A stretch of 64,000 nucleotides of DNA from Thermoguttaceae bacterium. GTDB lineage: Bacteria > Planctomycetota > Planctomycetia > Pirellulales > Thermoguttaceae. Numbering within the stretch: position 1 is the stretch's first letter; the number at the start of each line of letters is the position of its first letter. The stretch spans positions 19,316 to 83,315 of the forward strand of contig JAFQUP010000075.1 of assembly GCA_017408405.1 (NCBI GenBank). Reading direction: 5' to 3'. Position numbers and translations under genes: made by a program. A model generated the notes under the pieces. The model had not been told where the DNA came from. It did no database searches and was given only the letters and a program-made list of their open reading frames with translations. Below, in pieces: positions 1 to 11,000 of the stretch.

Positions 1-15
1 AAAATCCATTTTTTG

Positions 16-21
16 TATAAT
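16..21 (+). promoter_or_regulatory. possible -10 element (TATAAT) upstream of the M16 operon
   Basis: A perfect TATAAT lies about 170 bases before the first gene. Any -35 element would fall at the edge of or outside the window, so only half of the promoter can be seen. The remaining upstream sequence (22-192) is AT-rich and shows no gene. Confidence 0.3.
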
Positions 22-192
22 TGGAGAAATTGATTAAAAAATGTGGGAACTGGTTCGTCCTCTCCTCCCGTTTCGGGATTTTTATTTTTTCAATTCCGCT
101 AAATTTCATTTTCGCGCATTTTGAAAATCACGGACTGTTTCCTTTATTCCGGATAACCATCATTTTTAATCTGGCATTTGAAAGGATTGTCA

Positions 193-3048
193 ATGGCAGG
201 AACATTTTTCATATCTCCCAAAACCAAAGAGAATATTCTCTTTTTCACCAAAAATCAGGACTTGAACGTCAATTCCATTTCAACTGGAATTTCCTTTTCT
301 TTCGGGTCACTTTCCCTGAGCCTGGCCCCAATGCTTCTTCTGGTCATTTCCCTGATTTTCCCTTTAACCCCCGCGATATTCGCCCAAGAAAAAGAAACAG
401 ACATGAACTCGACTTCCCCCAACACGGCTTCAGCCCAGGAAAAAAATCCGCCTCAGGCAATCCTTTCCCGCCAAAGCTATCCGAATGACATTACGGTTGC
501 CAAACTTGGCAATGGCCTGACCGTCATCATCCAGGAAAATCACACTGCCCCCGTCGCCACGGTCCGCTGCTACGTCAAAAATACCGGCAGTATCAACGAA
601 ACCAAATATCTCGGTGCCGGCCTTAGTCACGTCCTTGAACACGTTGTCGCCGGCGGTTCCACTACCAAACGCTCTGAAGAGGAAATCCGCAAGCTCATTG
701 ACACCTTCGGCGGAATCACCAACGCCTACACTTCGCTGGACGTTACTGCCTATTTCATTGATTGCCCGGTACGTAATGTTGAGACGTGCATCGAGCTGAT
801 CGCGGACCAAATGCAGTACGCCGCCTTCGTTCCCGAGGAATTCTCTCGTGAACTGGAAGTTATTCAGCGGGAGCTTGCTGACGGGGAAGCGAACCGAAAC
901 CGCGTCATGTGGAAGATGATTCAGGAAACTTTCTACCAGGAAAATCCGGGACACCTCCCGATCATCGGTTATCTTGACGTCCTCCGTCAAACCAAACGCG
1001 AGCAGATCATTGATTTTTACCGTTCGCGATATATTCCGAACAATATGGTTTTTGTGGTCGTCGGCGCGGTGGAAACAGAAGCTGTCCTGAACCAGGTCGC
1101 CCAGGAATTCGCCAACACTCCGCGCGGTTTTGACTCGGAAGTTCTTCTCCAAACGGAACCGGCCCAGATCGCGCCGCGTCAGGCCGTTCGTGAAATGGAC
1201 GGAACGACGACTGACATTTGTCTCGCGTTTCCGACTGTTGATCTTTACCACAAGGATCTCTACGCGCTGGACCTTCTTTCCTACATTTTGAGCGCCGGAG
1301 AAAGTTCTCCCATGGTTCGCGATATGCAGTACGAAAAAAGCCTCGTTCTGGGACTGACCACCTCAAGCTACACTCCGACTTACGCGCACGGATATTTCTC
1401 TGTTCGAATGAGTGTCGAACCGAAAAATGAAGCGGAAGCTGTCAAAACCGCCCTGGACCATCTCTATCGTCTCCAGAACGAAATGGTTTCCGAGACTGAA
1501 CTGGCAAGGGCCAAAAAACAAAAGGCTTCTGAACTGATCTTTGACCAGCAGACCGTTCAGCAGCAGGCCGAATCGCTCGCTCAAAGTTTCATGTCAACTG
1601 GAACTCCAATGTTTGACACCATTTACGTTGAGGAACTGCAGAAAGTCACGGCTGAGCAGATTCGTGAAGTTGCCCGGAAATACTTCCGTCCCGAAGTACT
1701 CTCCACAATACGAATCGTTCCCAAAGGAACCATCGCGGCGGAAACCCTGAAAAAAGAAGCGGATAAGGATTCTGCCAAAGAAACCCATTCTTTTGAATTG
1801 GAAAATGGACTTCGGATTCTCATCAAAAAAGACTCTCATCTTCCGATGGTTGACATGAAAATTTACGCTCATGGCGGAAATATCCTTGACACTCCGGAAA
1901 CCGCCGGACGTGCCGGATTCATCGCGAATATGCTGAATAAAGGGACGAGAACCCGTTCCAATGAAGAAATTATGGCCTGGTTTGACTCAATCGGAGGCTT
2001 GCTCAGTTTCTCTTCAGGACGAAATACGATCAGCGGCTCCGCGCTGGTCATGAAGGAAGATTTCCCGCAGGCACTGGAGATTTTCGCGGACTGCTGGCTG
2101 AACTCTACCTTCCCGGAAGAAAAATTTGAACAGGAAAAAACTCTCATCCTGGGAGCGATTGCCAGGCGGGCGGAGAATCCAAGCTCTGAACTTTTCGAGG
2201 CATGGGCTGACGCTCTCCCCAAAACGACTCCTTTCCACATCGTAAGCGGCGGAAAGAAAGAAACAATCAACGCGATGACCCCGGAATCTCTCAAATCCTT
2301 TTTCGTTGAAAAATGTCTTGATCCGGAAAACACCATTCTCACGATCTATGGAGACATTAATGAGAATGAAGCCTTGGCTATGGCTAAAAAGTACTTTGGC
2401 TCCATGCCGAAAGTCAAGAATCATCAAATCATTAACTTTGATCGTGCCAATGACCTTGCCGAGAATCGTGCCATCCATAAAGTAACTGGCAAAGACACGG
2501 GAATGGTCCTCATCTCCTATGCCGTCCCATCCGCGCGCGATGAAAAAGAACTGATGGCGATTCGGCTCCTCAATGCCGTCATCGGCGGCTACGGATATCC
2601 GGGAGGCTGGCTCCATAAAGAACTTCGCGGTGAAGGTCTCGTTTACTCCGTTCACTGCATTACCCGTACCGGCATGGCTCCTGGATACATGATTTTCGTC
2701 GCGCAAACCTACCCGGCAACCGTCGATGAGGTCGTCGAGCGTATCTTCAATAATATCCGTAAAGCGGCCTCCGGCCAAATTACGGAAGAAGAGCTGGAAA
2801 TCGCCAAACAGAAACTCATCGCGATTCACGCGCAAAGCGACACGACAATTGGTGAGCAGGCTTCCCAACAGGCTCTGAACCTCCTTCACGGTTTCGGCAT
2901 CAATTACGATAAGACGTACGAAGCCCGTGTCGAGGCAGTCACGATGGAAGACGTTAAAGCCGCCGCCGCGAAATATCTCACCCGTCCCTACCTTCAGGTC
3001 ACGACTTCCAATCTGAAAAAAGAAGAGAACCAAAAGGACCAAAAATGA
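193..3048 (+). CDS. exported M16 family zinc peptidase (two-domain, processing-peptidase/pitrilysin type)
   Basis: About 951 residues. The open frame could start at TTG 178, but AAAGGA at 181-186 sits six bases before ATG 193, which I prefer. A long hydrophobic stretch around residues 40-63 ending in an AQE site suggests export or membrane anchoring. The inverted zinc motif HVLEH lies near residue 146 (codon at 628), as expected of the catalytic N-terminal M16 half. The C-terminal half repeats the fold (from about residue 540) without HxxEH, so it should be the inactive, substrate-holding half, as in bacterial PqqL/YmxG-like two-domain enzymes. Expected role: degradation of peptides in the periplasm or outside the cell; the substrate is unknown. 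The stop codon overlaps the hslV start (ATGA), so the three genes M16-hslV-hslU probably form one operon. Confidence 0.9.
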   Translation: MAGTFFISPKTKENILFFTKNQDLNVNSISTGISFSFGSLSLSLAPMLLLVISLIFPLTPAIFAQEKETDMNSTSPNTASAQEKNPPQAILSRQSYPNDITVAKLGNGLTVIIQENHTAPVATVRCYVKNTGSINETKYLGAGLSHVLEHVVAGGSTTKRSEEEIRKLIDTFGGITNAYTSLDVTAYFIDCPVRNVETCIELIADQMQYAAFVPEEFSRELEVIQRELADGEANRNRVMWKMIQETFYQENPGHLPIIGYLDVLRQTKREQIIDFYRSRYIPNNMVFVVVGAVETEAVLNQVAQEFANTPRGFDSEVLLQTEPAQIAPRQAVREMDGTTTDICLAFPTVDLYHKDLYALDLLSYILSAGESSPMVRDMQYEKSLVLGLTTSSYTPTYAHGYFSVRMSVEPKNEAEAVKTALDHLYRLQNEMVSETELARAKKQKASELIFDQQTVQQQAESLAQSFMSTGTPMFDTIYVEELQKVTAEQIREVARKYFRPEVLSTIRIVPKGTIAAETLKKEADKDSAKETHSFELENGLRILIKKDSHLPMVDMKIYAHGGNILDTPETAGRAGFIANMLNKGTRTRSNEEIMAWFDSIGGLLSFSSGRNTISGSALVMKEDFPQALEIFADCWLNSTFPEEKFEQEKTLILGAIARRAENPSSELFEAWADALPKTTPFHIVSGGKKETINAMTPESLKSFFVEKCLDPENTILTIYGDINENEALAMAKKYFGSMPKVKNHQIINFDRANDLAENRAIHKVTGKDTGMVLISYAVPSARDEKELMAIRLLNAVIGGYGYPGGWLHKELRGEGLVYSVHCITRTGMAPGYMIFVAQTYPATVDEVVERIFNNIRKAASGQITEEELEIAKQKLIAIHAQSDTTIGEQASQQALNLLHGFGINYDKTYEARVEAVTMEDVKAAAAKYLTRPYLQVTTSNLKKEENQKDQK

Positions 3049-3590
3049 GATCTCATTCCACGACAATTTTAACAGTACGGCGAAACGGCATCGCAGCCAT
3101 TGGCGGAGACGGCCAGGCAACAGTCGGTTCAACCATCATGAAGCACGATGTTCAAAAAATTCGCCGTATCGCGAATGGAAAAGTCCTCTGCGGATTCGCA
3201 GGAACGACCGCGGACGCATTTGCTTTGCTCGAACGTTTTGAAGCGAAACTCAAGGATTATCCAGGAAACGTTCCGCGCGCGGCGACTGAACTGGCCAAAG
3301 AGTGGCGTACCGATCGCGCTATGCGGCAGCTCGAAGCTCTCATGACGGTCATTGATGCCCAAAATACTCTTTTGGTCACCGGAAATGGAGACGTCATTCA
3401 ACCAGACGATTCCGTTCTCGGTATCGGATCCGGAGGAAATTTCGCGGTTGCCGCCGCTCGCGCGCTTTTGCGAAATACCGACCTCAGCGCGGAACAAATT
3501 GTCCGCAAGGCACTTGAAATCGCGGCGGAAATCGATATTTACACGAATTCAAATATTCGTGTGGAAACGCTTCCCTGCGAAGAAATTTAA
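3045..3590 (+). CDS. hslV: ATP-dependent protease peptidase subunit HslV (ClpQ)
   Basis: 181 residues, the usual size for HslV. The product is the proteolytic double-ring of the HslVU (ClpQY) proteasome-like complex in the cytoplasm. After a five-residue propeptide, Thr6-Thr7 begin the mature chain typical of the N-terminal-threonine nucleophile family ([10 protein letters not shown]). The GDGQ and [10 protein letters not shown] blocks and GSGGNFA near residue 128 are family-typical. Its ATG overlaps the end of the M16 gene by four bases, implying translational coupling, and hslU begins 26 bases after its stop. Confidence 0.97.
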   Translation: MRSHSTTILTVRRNGIAAIGGDGQATVGSTIMKHDVQKIRRIANGKVLCGFAGTTADAFALLERFEAKLKDYPGNVPRAATELAKEWRTDRAMRQLEALMTVIDAQNTLLVTGNGDVIQPDDSVLGIGSGGNFAVAAARALLRNTDLSAEQIVRKALEIAAEIDIYTNSNIRVETLPCEEI

Positions 3591-3616
3591 TCGTTTTTTC
3601 ACTTATCTGAATTTCC

Positions 3617-5467
3617 ATGGAACAGAAAATTAAAAGAACTGAACCGGATTATTCAAAGGCAGATCCATTACGAAACATGACGCCGCGAGAAATCGTCCGC
3701 CAGCTTAATGACCACATCATAGGGCAGGAAGAAGCCAAACGCGCTATCGCGATCGCGGTCCGAAACCGTTGGCGGCGAAGTATGCTTGATGAACAGGTCC
3801 GAAATGAAATTTCACCAAAGAATATTCTCATGATTGGCCCAACCGGCGTTGGAAAAACGGAGCTGGCACGGCGGCTCGCCAAGCTCACCCAAGCTCCGTT
3901 CGTCAAAGTTGAGGCTACGAAATATACCGAAGTGGGATACTATGGACGTGATGTCGAAAGTATGGTTCGCGAACTGGTGGAAAACGCCATGAAACTCGTT
4001 CGAAACCGTGAAATGGAAAAAATTCGCTCTTTAGCCGAGGAAAAGGTGGAAGAGCGAATCTTGGATATTTTGGTTCCGCTCTCAATCTCCACTCCGGAAG
4101 AAAATCTCATGGAAAACGCCAAAACTTCTTCCGGTTTCTCAAATTTTCACGTACGTTTTCCCAAAAATTTCCCAGAGGAACTTCGAGAGTCTTTTTTGGA
4201 TATGTTCCCAATTCCGCCTACTTTTTCTGAAAGAAAAGAGGAAGACACGGAAGTGTCTGAAAATACCAAGTCTCTGAAAAATGAGAAACTCATGACAGGA
4301 GACAATTCTGACGAGAAAGAGAACGAAAAAAACGACGACGTTTTTACCGATAAAGAAATTCTGAGTTCCAACGACAATTCGTCGGAAAATCAAACTGTAG
4401 CTTCTGAAAAAGAGAACGCGGAAAGTAATTCTCTTTCTGATGAAATTTCAAATCAGGAAAATACTGACCAGGAAATTACTGACCAAGATAAAGGTTCAGG
4501 CACCCCAGTGCCCGGCAAGAAGGACGACCTCTCCAATGAATCTCTTCGGGAGGCTGGAATGCGTGCCGGAGAACAGGCTCAAAAACGGTCTGAGGAAATC
4601 AGGGAATCTCTTCGCGCCCAACTCCGCGCGGGAGAATTGGAAGAGCGTGAAATCAAAATTCCAACCAGAAAAAAAAGCTCTTCACCGGTAATGATGATGA
4701 ATATCGCCGGTCCCGACATGGAAAACGGTCTCTCCGACCTGCTGGGGAAAATGTTGCCGAAAAAAACAGTCCGGCGAACACTTCCGATTCGCGAAGCCCG
4801 AAAAGTCATGCTTGAAATGGAGTATGACCAGCTCCTTGATGAAGAAAAAATTCAAACCTCTGCGGTTGAACTGGCCGAAAATACCGGGATCATTTTTTTG
4901 GATGAGATCGACAAAATAGTCGCCTCAAATTCAAAACATGGAGCTGATGTCTCTCGTCAGGGAGTCCAGCGTGACCTTTTACCTATTGTCGAAGGAACCA
5001 CGATTCAAACCCGCTACGGCTACGTCAAAACGGACCACATCCTTTTCATCGCGGCAGGTGCCTTCCACCAGAACAGACCTGGAGATTTAATGCCGGAACT
5101 TCAAGGCCGTTTTCCTATTCGTGTTGAGCTCCACGATTTAACGAAAGAGGATTTCTCACGCATACTAAGAGAACCTCAAAACGCTCTCATTCACCAGTAC
5201 CAGGCTCTTTTGGAAACTGAAGGTCTCAAAATCTCATTCCAGCCTGAAGCAATTGAAACTTTGGCGGATTGCGCCTGGAAAGTGAATCAGATGACCCAAA
5301 ATATCGGAGCCAGACGACTCTGCACTATTTTGGAGCGTCTTCTTGAGGAAATTAGTTTTGAAGCTCCAGAACGTACCGGTGAAACCATCGAGATTGACGC
5401 GGCATATGTTCAAGAACGGCTTAAAGACGTCACTCAAGATGAGGATCTTTCAAGATTTATCCTTTAA
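3617..5467 (+). CDS. hslU: HslU (ClpY) AAA+ unfoldase with a large acidic insertion in the I domain
   Basis: 616 residues against about 440 in the usual family. It is the ATPase that recognises, unfolds and feeds substrates into HslV. Visible motifs: IIGQEEAK near residue 35, Walker A GPTGVGKTE near 74, the YGRDVES pore region near 109, Walker B IIFLDEID near 430, and the canonical C-terminus DLSRFIL that docks into HslV. The extra length is concentrated between about residues 155 and 325 (nt 4080-4595), inside the intermediate (I) domain. It is rich in Glu, Asp, Asn and Ser and looks disordered. The reading frame is continuous through it and the flanking I-domain helices are preserved, so the insertion seems tolerated rather than a frameshift artefact. 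It is the last gene of the operon and is followed by a strong hairpin. Confidence 0.96.
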   Translation: MEQKIKRTEPDYSKADPLRNMTPREIVRQLNDHIIGQEEAKRAIAIAVRNRWRRSMLDEQVRNEISPKNILMIGPTGVGKTELARRLAKLTQAPFVKVEATKYTEVGYYGRDVESMVRELVENAMKLVRNREMEKIRSLAEEKVEERILDILVPLSISTPEENLMENAKTSSGFSNFHVRFPKNFPEELRESFLDMFPIPPTFSERKEEDTEVSENTKSLKNEKLMTGDNSDEKENEKNDDVFTDKEILSSNDNSSENQTVASEKENAESNSLSDEISNQENTDQEITDQDKGSGTPVPGKKDDLSNESLREAGMRAGEQAQKRSEEIRESLRAQLRAGELEEREIKIPTRKKSSSPVMMMNIAGPDMENGLSDLLGKMLPKKTVRRTLPIREARKVMLEMEYDQLLDEEKIQTSAVELAENTGIIFLDEIDKIVASNSKHGADVSRQGVQRDLLPIVEGTTIQTRYGYVKTDHILFIAAGAFHQNRPGDLMPELQGRFPIRVELHDLTKEDFSRILREPQNALIHQYQALLETEGLKISFQPEAIETLADCAWKVNQMTQNIGARRLCTILERLLEEISFEAPERTGETIEIDAAYVQERLKDVTQDEDLSRFIL

Positions 5468-5492
5468 AATTTCCTTTGGAAGAGCCTCTTAA

Positions 5493-5526
5493 AAAATCGG
5501 GAAGACCTTAAAATCTTCCCGATTTT
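5493..5526. terminator. bidirectional terminator between hslU and the thioesterase gene
   Basis: A 13-base-pair perfect stem (AAAATCGGGAAGA / TCTTCCCGATTTT) with an eight-base loop lies between two convergent genes. A- and T-rich ends allow it to work in both directions. Confidence 0.85.
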
Positions 5527-5528
5527 AC

Positions 5529-5957
5529 CTATTTTTCACTTCTCAAACGATACGGGCAATTTTCATCCAAATGCTGAAGCAGTTTTTCTCGAATACTCTC
5601 CGGAATTACCATCGGCTTTTGCGCCTTAAAATCAAAATAAACCATCGCGACTCCGCCAAGTGCAGCGCAGGTTCCATCTTTCAAATACGCTCCATGAGAA
5701 ACATGAAGAGAGGATCGGCCAAGATGGGAAATCCAGGTTCGAACCTCAATTTCTCGCTGGGTAAATTGGATTCGCTCCTTAAAATCCAGTTCCATCCGAA
5801 CCAGAATTAAATTCCACCCTTCACGGCTCATTTCCGGATCAAAAATCTCAAAAATTTCATTTCTCGCTTCTTCAAACCACATTGCCGGTCCTAAATGATG
5901 GCAATGTCCAAGCATATCGGTATCAAAAATTCTCAACTGAACTCTATGCGTAAGCAT
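5529..5957 (-). CDS. hot-dog fold acyl-CoA thioesterase (YbgC/FadM-like)
   Basis: 142 residues when started at ATG 5957, which is preceded by AAAGGAGT; the longer frame begins at 5999 without such a site. The N-terminus RVQLRIFDTDMLGHCHH matches the YbgC/4-hydroxybenzoyl-CoA thioesterase pattern (xxxDTDxxGHxxx), with the catalytic-type Asp around residue 12. Family members hydrolyse acyl-CoA thioesters in the cytoplasm; the chain preference cannot be told here. It is the last gene of a minus-strand group after two secreted proteins, from which it is separated by 72 bases, so it may be co-transcribed with them. Confidence 0.85.
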   Translation of the reverse strand: MLTHRVQLRIFDTDMLGHCHHLGPAMWFEEARNEIFEIFDPEMSREGWNLILVRMELDFKERIQFTQREIEVRTWISHLGRSSLHVSHGAYLKDGTCAALGGVAMVYFDFKAQKPMVIPESIREKLLQHLDENCPYRLRSEK

Positions 5958-6029
5958 TTTTACTCCTTTCATTCTTTCGGAAAATTTTCCTGTTTCCACT
6001 CCTGGTTCCTTCGGAAATTCCCATTCTTT

Positions 6030-6500
6030 TTATTTCATTTCCATATTCTGCTCTTTTTGAATTTCATCCAAAAGATACTTCTTCATAATGGATTCAATAT
6101 TAGCGGGACCAACCGTATTTATTTCGTAAAACGCCTCATCAATTCCATTCGACACGCGTCCTTTTGCCTCATTACTGGCAATAAATTTTTCAGGAAAATA
6201 TTTTCGTTGAGGATCTCCCCACAAAATTCTTGGCTGCCCGCATTGGAGCAGAATCGTTCCGTTCTTTTCGTCAATCAGCTCAACTTTTTCCTGAACCAAA
6301 GCCTCAAGTACGTTTTCTTTTCCAAGTACCCGCACGGTCATCGTTGGTGACTGATCCTGCGGAACGTAAAGAAGCCCTTCATACTCCGTATTCTCCAAAG
6401 TCCATGAGAATTCAAGAAAGAGCTGTGCGAAAAGCGGTGTGGAAGTCCCCCAAACAAACCAAAAAATGAAAATAAAAATTGAGGTTCTGCTAAAATTCAT
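6030..6500 (-). CDS. secreted protein of unknown function, paralog of the upstream gene
   Basis: 156 residues with a signal peptide (hydrophobic residues 7-20, cut likely after TPLFAQ). No known domain is recognised. The core from about residue 40 to 95 matches the preceding gene product: EGLLYVPQ / EALLVVPE, TVRVLGKE / LVRVLDEE, and QPRILWGD / EPKIIWGD. The two genes therefore arose by duplication. Its ATG overlaps the stop of the upstream paralog (ATGA at 6497-6500), indicating translational coupling. The short tail (NIESIMKKYLL) also resembles the tail of the partner (ESAILEKYLN). An extracytoplasmic role is inferred from the signal peptide only. Confidence 0.7.
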   Translation of the reverse strand: MNFSRTSIFIFIFWFVWGTSTPLFAQLFLEFSWTLENTEYEGLLYVPQDQSPTMTVRVLGKENVLEALVQEKVELIDEKNGTILLQCGQPRILWGDPQRKYFPEKFIASNEAKGRVSNGIDEAFYEINTVGPANIESIMKKYLLDEIQKEQNMEMK

Positions 6501-7126
6501 TTCAACCCCTCCTCGCTTTTTTCCGCGAAATTTAAGTATTTTTCAAGAATAGCGGACTCATTGTCACTCGTCACCGGCAAAACCAGACATGGAGACAAAT
6601 TCCCATCAAGATCCACCGCCCCGCGAGTCCCGGAAATAACGATCAGCTCCGGCACTTCTTTCTCATCGCCCTCCTGATCTCCCCAAATGATTTTAGGCTC
6701 GAAACATTCGGCCAGAATCCCGTCTGAATCTTCATTACTCGACGAAAGTTCAGTCCTGGCGGCCCAAAGCCGCGTCAGACGTTCTTCCTCATCCAAAACC
6801 CTCACCAGTATCATCGGAACTTTATTCTCCGGAACGACTAAAAGAGCTTCACGCGGAAAAGCGTTTTTCAGCCAAACGACCTCCAGGAAAAGTACCTTTC
6901 CTCCTTCAAATGCCGACTGTGCGGAATCTGCCGGATCAGATTTCATGAAGGTTTCAGGTTTCTCTTCAGAAAAAGTCTCTGAATCTATTTTCAAAACAAT
7001 TCGCGCCCTGTTCTCTGCCTCATTTTCTTGCGCGGCGCACTCCTTCATTCCTCCCTGAAAAAGAATGAAGAGAATGACTCCCAAACCAATCCTCCCAAAA
7101 ATTACTCGCCGATCAAACCTGGCCAT
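6497..7126 (-). CDS. secreted protein of unknown function, larger paralog
   Basis: 209 residues from ATG 7126, which has GGAGGG eight bases upstream; a longer frame runs back to 7201. There is an N-terminal hydrophobic segment (GRIGLGVILFILF) followed by an ECAAQ cleavage-like site. It shares the VVPE..VRVLDEE..IIWGD core with the downstream gene and has about 50 additional residues before it. No domain is recognised. First gene of a probable three-gene minus-strand unit (this gene, its paralog, thioesterase). Confidence 0.65.
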   Translation of the reverse strand: MARFDRRVIFGRIGLGVILFILFQGGMKECAAQENEAENRARIVLKIDSETFSEEKPETFMKSDPADSAQSAFEGGKVLFLEVVWLKNAFPREALLVVPENKVPMILVRVLDEEERLTRLWAARTELSSSNEDSDGILAECFEPKIIWGDQEGDEKEVPELIVISGTRGAVDLDGNLSPCLVLPVTSDNESAILEKYLNFAEKSEEGLK

Positions 7127-7374
7127 TAAGAAGGTCCCTCCCCATTTTACGTTTTCAATTAAAAATAAAATACGCCAAATATTTGAAAGCGAAACTTTCA
7201 TCCTGCGGCCTCTTTTGAAAGTTAAAAATCATTTTACGGGCATGGCATAACAAAAATTTTATTTATTTTAATTCTTTTTATCTCTTTCAACAGGGGGGGG
7301 GAATTAACTTCCCCAAAAAGAATAAAAAAATTTCCTTAAAATTCCAAATTGCCATTTTTTTCTTCCTAAATTAA

Positions 7375-7383
7375 TGGTATACT
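7375..7383 (+). promoter_or_regulatory. extended -10 promoter upstream of kdsC
   Basis: TGGTATACT, an extended -10 (TGn plus TATACT). No good -35 is seen at 16-18 bases. It lies 55 bases before the preferred kdsC start and makes the longer start at 7388 unlikely. Confidence 0.5.
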
Positions 7384-7438
7384 TGGAATGAATGGATTTT
7401 ATGGACTCAAAAACTCTTTTTCAGGAGATTCCCCTAAA

Positions 7439-7948
7439 ATGGCTCTGACCTCAAAACTTCAAAAAATTCGCATGATCCTTTCCGACGTGGACGGCTGTTT
7501 AACAGACGGTTCTCTCGTTTTCGACGAACAGGGAAATGAAATCAAAGCGTTTCATGCGCGGGATGGTTTAGGAATTACCATCTGGAAACGAAAAGGCGGC
7601 CTGATTGGATTCGTAACTCGCCGCTGCACTTCCGTCGTCAAAAAACGCGCAGAAGAACTGAAAATCCAGGAACTCTGTCAGGGAGTTGAAAATAAAGTCG
7701 CGCTTTTGGCCAACATTTGCGCAAAATATGGTCTTTCCTCTGACGAAGTTGCCTACGTTGGGGATGATCTGGTTGACTTTGACATCATGAAAGCTGTTGG
7801 CGTTTCCGCCTGTCCAGCGGACTCCGTTCCAGAGATTATCGAAATCGCGGATTACGTCTGCCAGACAAACGGAGGAAAAGGTGTCGTTCGGGAACTCATT
7901 GAGCAGATTCTTAAGGCTCGCGGGGAATGGAACAATTTCGGTTTCTGA
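7439..7948 (+). CDS. kdsC: 3-deoxy-D-manno-octulosonate 8-phosphate phosphatase KdsC (HAD family)
   Basis: 169 residues from ATG 7439 (AGGAG 11 bases upstream). A longer frame begins at 7388, but the extended -10 at 7375 leaves no room for a leader before that codon. The catalytic HAD motif DVDGCLTDG lies near residue 16, the TRR motif (with the usual Thr/Ser) near 60, a conserved Lys region near 80, and GDDLVD near 105. KdsC removes phosphate from KDO-8-phosphate in the synthesis of the KDO unit of lipopolysaccharide. In many Gram-negative bacteria kdsC precedes lptC-lptA, and here an OstA-like protein follows, which supports the call. Confidence 0.9.
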   Translation: MALTSKLQKIRMILSDVDGCLTDGSLVFDEQGNEIKAFHARDGLGITIWKRKGGLIGFVTRRCTSVVKKRAEELKIQELCQGVENKVALLANICAKYGLSSDEVAYVGDDLVDFDIMKAVGVSACPADSVPEIIEIADYVCQTNGGKGVVRELIEQILKARGEWNNFGF

Positions 7949-8080
7949 ACCTCTATTCAAAACATTCTGAAGCAATGCTCAAAATGAAGAACAAGCTGTT
8001 TCCCTTTCAGTTTATCAAAAACTTCATTTTGAGCAGTTACTTAAATTTGTCATCCCTAACTTTCACAAACAGGTTTTTCA

Positions 8081-11000
8081 ATGCAGGCAAATCCAACCGC
8101 AGCACGTTTTTCTTCTGTCATTGCCGTAACTGGAATTCTGTTTTGCGTTTACTATTTTTTACTTGTTCCCCATCTTGAAGCCCCACTCCCTAAAACTCCC
8201 GCGTCCCAAAACACGATTTCCCCAATAAAAAGCCGTTCTCCATACGCGCGTTTCTTCAGTGAGGATTCGTGGGAACGGACAACTGATTCTGAAAACCTTC
8301 TTAAGTCGGATAACATCGTGATGCTGTTTCAGAATTTCCGCATCAACGATGAAATGAAAATATCCAGCGATAAATGCACGATTCTCATCGCTCCCGGCGA
8401 AAAAATTTTCCCAACGAAAGAAATCCCGGGAAAACCGTTCCATCCAATTATTATTTCCATCATGGAAGGTGCCGACATCCAGCTTTCCTCGGAGGAAGGA
8501 GAAAATTTCAGTCCGCGTCCGGTTGAAGGAAGGCTTCATGGTCCAGTGACAATCAAGCACAAAACAAAAGTCCAAAATCAGTTTCTTGACTGTTCTCTCA
8601 CGACAAGTGATTTGATTTGCGATATGAACACGCTTCAAACTCAAAAACCTGTCAACTTCTCTTTTGGAACGATTACTGGAGAAGGAAGTCATTTAACCGT
8701 TTTCCTGGAAATCAATGAAGAGAAAAAATCGCCATTCTCCGGAATTCAAAGCATTCGTCTGAATCAGCTGAAGCACATTACGCTTGGGCTGACTCCTTTT
8801 CAGCTTAAACAAATAGTACCTAAAATTTCCGACAATACCCGTAAGCAGCTCGATCAAATGTTTGGACCAAAAGGGCTCATTCCAATTATCCTTACCTGCG
8901 ATGGTCCCGTGACCTACGATGTCTCAAGCGGATCTATCTCTTTCAGCAGAAATGTTACGATTAAATGCCAATATGAAAATATGCCGCACGACTCAATCAG
9001 CTGCGAATATCTGACTCTCCAGCTTTCTCCTGAAATCAGGGAACATTTTCAGGAAAATCAGAAGCAGGAGTCCCTTTTCCCAATGGAAAACCGCCAGGTT
9101 ACGGCAGAGTCACTGCTTACGCCGCAACTTTTCAATTCTCCCGTTCACTCTTCGGACACAAAAACCGTAACTCTTGCCAAACCCTCAATCAATGAAAAAA
9201 ATTTTGAGAAAATCCCGCTGGAAAGAGTCTCCGCCAGAACGAACATTCAGTTAAATGTTCCGACTTTCCAATGTTCCGCCAAGGCCGACAATTTAGAATT
9301 TCATTTTCCCACTCAGACTCTTAAGCTTGAAAGCAACCTACAAGCAGAAATTCGCTTCGCGCGGGAGGGCGTTCAGAATGAATTTTACGCAAAAAACATT
9401 ACTTACGTACTCCCGGTAACCAACAAACTTGGCACAATCAATGTCACCGGAAGCGGATGGTTTAGAACCTCTTTTGAAGATCCCCAAAAATCAGGCCAAT
9501 TCATTCCTTTAAGAGTTAACTGGCGAGAACAAATGACTTCTGAAAACGGGCCGGAGGATCGCTGCTTGATCCGGGTCATGGGAGAAGTCCAAATTGAATC
9601 ACCGCCGCTTGGAAATCTGACCGCGGATTCGATTCAGTTGTTTCTGCGTCCCCAAACGGAACGGGATACCACTTTGATAAAAAATGTTATCGCGGATATT
9701 CAAAAAATTAATCCCCAAACCAAGATTCGCAAAACCTTCAAGAAAATGGATTATCTTCCGGAAATTCTGAACGCGTCGGGAAATATCCGCTTAAATTTTC
9801 ATCAGGAATCCGTTAATCTTCAGGCTGAACTCAATCAAATCCAATTCCGTTTTCAGCCTGCGGAAAAATTCCCCGAAGTTCTCGGTGAAAGTCTTCGCGA
9901 TTCTTCAAAAACCGCTGCGCCTTCTTCTCCTCCGGAAATGGCTGCCCCAAACTCTGCCATTCAGACGGGATCAATCCTTGCCCCCCCCCATTCTGAACCT
10001 CCTCGGAATTTTGTGCTGGCCGCGGATTCACTCTCGGGAGAAATTTTAATGTTGCCGGGAAAAGATTCTTTTTTCGTTTCCAAAGCCACACTTTTGGAAA
10101 AACCAGGAAAAAATATTACGATCCATGAAGAATCTTCCTCTCTGACCAGCGAACAGAAAATCAAAGTGGAGGCTCAAAAAATCACACTGCACGATATTCA
10201 TCGAAAATCACTTCAAGGTGTCATTCAGGGAACTCCTACCGTTCTTTCCGGAATGGGAATGCGCATGGAAACCGCGTCGATCTCACTAAACTGCGCCGCG
10301 AACAGAATTGACATTAATCATCCAGGAAAGATGAAAGTTTATTTCCGGAAAAAAAATACACTGTCTGAAACCAATATTTCCTGGCAAAAAAATCTGTTTT
10401 TTGACGGACAAAAGATTCAGGTCAATGGTGACGTTCAGGTTCGTGAAACCTCCACTGAAATTCATGCCGAAAAGGTTCTGGCTTTACTCAGTGAACCAAT
10501 CATGCTCAACAAACCTCCAAAGATTTCCAAAAATACTCAGGTTTCCGCCTTTTTTTCAAATTTTTCCGCGGAAAAAAATATTTTCATCAGCCACCGGCTT
10601 TTTGACGAAAACAGTGCCTTAACGGACATTTTCTCAATCAGAAGCGGGCACCTTAATTTCGATCCCTACTCCAAAACCCTAACCGCTGAAGGAAAAGGCC
10701 AGTTACGTCTCTCACATTTCGGCTCATTTGAAAAAAAGGAAGAGCGGACCTCCCCGTTGACTACGATCAGGACACCGCCTGCCAGATCAAAACCTGAATG
10801 GAGGCAGATGCTGCTGGAATACTCCGGAGGAATTAACGCGAATCTCACGAATGGCGAGTTCTCAATCAGAGAGCATATCGCCGGAATTACTTACCCTGTG
10901 CGGGATGAAAACGACCTTATTCCAAAAGTTCGTATGGAATCCCAGGACATTCCGCCAAACGGTTTCACGTTCACGTGCTCAACCATTTTCATTAATCAGG

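Noticed and set aside
2014..3132. 372-codon minus-strand frame opposite the M16 gene
   Set aside because: Shadow frame that also crosses into hslV; no start signal.
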